Positions 15,584-17,224 of a stretch of DNA of 17,224 nucleotides are shown one piece after another. Position 1 is the stretch's first letter. Each line of letters starts with the position of its first letter. The stretch is from JAENVU01 sp031362155 (GTDB lineage: Bacteria; Actinomycetota; Acidimicrobiia; IMCC26256; JAENVU01). The DNA lies in the NCBI GenBank assembly GCA_031362155.1, contig JANLRZ010000046.1:1-17224 (forward strand). The letters are read 5' to 3'. The notes under the pieces were generated by a model, which searched no databases, was not told the origin of the DNA, and saw only the letters and a program-made list of their open reading frames with translations. A program made the position numbers and the translations under genes.

Positions 15584-16251
15584 ACGCCTCTACGACCCGC
15601 GCCTCCCTGCGGCCAACGTTGGTGGCGAGTCGGCTCTGGCCTCCGGCATTGACCGGGCTGCTCGGAACGGTGCCGTTGCTCCTCGCCAAGGAGCCCAGCG
15701 GCGTTCGCCAGCTTCTCGTGCTCACGACTGTCATCACGAGTTTTGGTGTCGGCTTCGCACTCGATGACCCCGCCGCGGTCACACTGGATGCATCACCAAC
15801 CGCTCGCCGTGCACGGATCGCCACGCGCGTTGGGCTGTTGAGCGTGGTGGTCGGCGCCGGCACCGCAGTCCAGATCGCGGTGGCCACCAACGAAGCCGTG
15901 GGGTTGACGCTGCCGATCGGATCGTGGCTCGTCCAGCAGGCCGCGTTTGTCGCGCTCACGCTCGTCGCCTCGCTGATCGCGCAGCGCACTCTGCCCGATA
16001 ACATGGGCGGCGCCGCTGCTGCGCCCACGAGCCTCTTTTTGGTCATGGCATTGGCGGCCCAGAGCATGCTTCCCGAGCCGCTGATCGGTCAGTTTCCCGG
16101 CTCACCGCGGTTCGGGAACTGGTGGTATGTACTTGGCGCCGCAGTCCTCGCGCTCGGATTGCTGACCCGCGACCCTGGGGCGCGACCGTGGCGTCGCGTG
16201 CTGCGTGCGGACCGTCACGCCAATGCCAAGACGACGAACGTGCGCGCATGA
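15580..16251 (+). CDS. Small integral membrane protein, second putative ABC membrane subunit
   Basis: About 223 residues and six hydrophobic segments (PPALTGLLGTVPLLL, LLVLTTVITSFGVGFAL, GLLSVVVGAGTAVQIAV, AAFVALTLVASLIA, LFLVMALAAQSML, WWYVLGAAVLALGLL). An Arg-rich tail follows (RPWRRVLRADRH). It has no family motif I recognise. The ATG at 15580 overlaps the permease stop (ATGA), like every junction in the operon, so it is most likely part of the same transporter complex. A GTG at 15574 is an alternative start. Confidence 0.7.
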   Translation: MNASTTRASLRPTLVASRLWPPALTGLLGTVPLLLAKEPSGVRQLLVLTTVITSFGVGFALDDPAAVTLDASPTARRARIATRVGLLSVVVGAGTAVQIAVATNEAVGLTLPIGSWLVQQAAFVALTLVASLIAQRTLPDNMGGAAAAPTSLFLVMALAAQSMLPEPLIGQFPGSPRFGNWWYVLGAAVLALGLLTRDPGARPWRRVLRADRHANAKTTNVRA

Positions 16252-16351
16252 CGGGCCCCGGTCTCACCACTGCACACGTCGTGTCCTTTCCATGGGGTCG
16301 CGCCGGGGGAGCATTGCGCTGCTGCTTGTCGGGCCTCAACCCGCGAAGATC

Positions 16352-16397
16352 TTGACTAAAGGCTGAATAACGTTCTAATCTCCTAACAATGTTAGAA
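16352..16397 (+). promoter_or_regulatory. Predicted promoter and operator of the tetR gene
   Basis: TTGACT (16352-16357) and TAATCT (16376-16381) are 18 bases apart; the -10 match is weak. A palindrome, CTAACA (16383-16388), one central A, TGTTAG (16390-16395), covers the ATG at 16389. A wider repeat pairs TTCTAA (16373-16378) with TTAGAA (16392-16397). This is the expected shape of a TetR autorepression site. No Shine-Dalgarno precedes the ATG, which fits a leaderless transcript. Confidence 0.55.
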
Positions 16398-17006
16398 ATA
16401 GCTAAGCGAGATAGGCGTGCAGAACGTAAAGAGGGCACGAGGGCCGAGATCCTCGACGCCGCGTGGGCGCAAGTGCGGGCCGACGGGCTTGCCGCGCTGT
16501 CGTTGCGAGACCTGGCACGGACGGTGGGGATGCAAGCGCCCTCGCTCTACAACTACTTCGACTCGAAGCATGCGATCTACGACGCCATGTACGCGCAGGG
16601 TGCGCGGGAGTTCGTCGAGGCCGAGCCATCGGGGGAGCTTGGCGAACCGCTGGAGGAACTGAAGCAACTGGTTCACTTCTTCGTCGAGTTCTGCGCAGCC
16701 GACGCGGCGCGCTACCTGTTGCTCTTCCAGCGGACGATCCCCGGCTTCGAGCCGTCGGCCGAGTCGTTCGCGATCTCCGAGGGCAGCCTCGAACGGCTCG
16801 GTGAACGCATGGCGGCGTGCGGGATCACCAACCCCGCCGCGGTCGACCTGTTCACTGCCATCGGCACGGGACTGGCGGACCAACAGCTGTCCAACGACCC
16901 TGGCGGGGACCGCTGGATTCGCTTGATCGACGATGCCGTCGAGATGTTCTACGACCACATGACCAAGAAGCGAAAGCAAACCGCCACGAGGAGGCGCACA
17001 CCATGA
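16389..17006 (+). CDS. TetR-family transcriptional regulator
   Basis: 205 residues. The N-terminal HTH domain (about 14-62) reads TRAEILDAAWAQVRADGLAA, then LSLRDLARTVGMQAPSLYNYFDSKHAIYDAMY, a textbook TetR pattern with the LYNYF recognition helix. The rest is an all-helical ligand-binding domain resembling the TetR C-terminal fold with FEPSAESFAISEGSLERLGERM. It should repress its own operon, including the overlapping downstream gene, and release it on ligand binding; the ligand is unknown. The stop overlaps the next start (ATGA). Confidence 0.9.
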   Translation: MLEIAKRDRRAERKEGTRAEILDAAWAQVRADGLAALSLRDLARTVGMQAPSLYNYFDSKHAIYDAMYAQGAREFVEAEPSGELGEPLEELKQLVHFFVEFCAADAARYLLLFQRTIPGFEPSAESFAISEGSLERLGERMAACGITNPAAVDLFTAIGTGLADQQLSNDPGGDRWIRLIDDAVEMFYDHMTKKRKQTATRRRTP

Positions 17007-17224
17007 TGACTGCACGACCAGTCGAGACCATCCAACCGATCAACCGTTCCGACACCGAGCGTCTGGCGCGCACCGAGTACGAGCGCTTGGCCTCCCAGTT
17101 GCGATCGCTGGCACCTGACGAGTGGAGCAGCACGACCGACTGTCCGCTCTGGGACGTGCGAGCCGTTGCGGGGCACAGCCTCGGCATGATGGCGACCTTC
17201 GTCGGCTTTCGCCGGCTGTTCCGG
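17003..17224 (+). CDS. Maleylpyruvate isomerase-like (mycothiol-dependent/DinB-like) protein, 5' part
   Basis: The first 74 codons run open to the end of the window, so the 3' end lies outside. The reading is MMTARPVETIQPINRSDTER, then ARTEYERLASQLRSLAPDEW, then TDCPLWDVRAVAGHSLGMMA. The DVRAVAGHSLG segment, with a metal-ligand type His, is characteristic of the TIGR03083/MDMPI N-terminal family, four-helix DinB-like proteins that often use mycothiol in actinomycetes. GAGGAGG at 16988-16994 lies 8 bases before the ATG at 17003. It overlaps and is probably controlled by the TetR gene. Confidence 0.8.
   Translation, partial: MMTARPVETIQPINRSDTERLARTEYERLASQLRSLAPDEWSSTTDCPLWDVRAVAGHSLGMMATFVGFRRLFR

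Noticed and set aside
16274..16284. Palindrome ACACG-T-CGTGT after the membrane protein gene
   Set aside because: Short, GC-rich and without promoter context; it could arise by chance.

Overview
The window reads as chromosomal DNA of a high-GC actinomycete. Third codon positions are strongly GC-biased, ATGA/GTGA stop-start overlaps are common, some genes look leaderless, and the last gene belongs to the mycothiol-associated maleylpyruvate isomerase-like family. The exact class (for example Acidimicrobiia) cannot be fixed from sequence alone. No rRNA, tRNA, CRISPR array or insertion sequence was seen, and no gap between genes exceeds 300 bases.

Layout. Positions 1-372 hold the 3' end of an unrecognised plus-strand gene. 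Positions 459-4471 are a minus-strand run, in transcription order: an MBL-fold/double-rhodanese protein, an MFS transporter, an SRPBCC protein and a SAM-dependent methyltransferase. A compact control region (about 4489-4548) carries two copies of an ArsR-type operator. It separates this run from a divergent plus-strand pair: an ArsR-type regulator fused to a rhodanese domain (4571-5272), then an ArsM-like methyltransferase (5269-6048). Next come an AbrB-type/PIN-like toxin-antitoxin pair (6161-6825), a 1114-residue cyclase/NB-ARC/TPR-like/LuxR regulator (6932-10276) and an HSL-family esterase (10470-11498). A tightly coupled five-gene operon follows (11612-16251): ECF sigma factor, zinc-finger membrane protein, ABC ATPase and two membrane proteins. 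The window ends with a TetR regulator and a partial maleylpyruvate isomerase-like gene.

The most interesting object is the methyltransferase at 5269-6048. Its frame has an in-frame TGA at 5872-5874, followed by 57 more intact codons that read as the normal C-terminus of the fold. The TGA falls where I recall relatives having Cys, and a hairpin with a G in its apical loop lies right after it, as a bacterial SECIS element would. I read it as a probable selenoprotein; a recent nonsense mutation of a Cys codon is the main alternative. With two rhodanese-domain proteins, an MBL protein, an exporter-like MFS protein and a shared operator, it looks like a regulated module handling a thiophilic substrate (sulfane sulfur, selenium or arsenic species). 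The substrate is not known.
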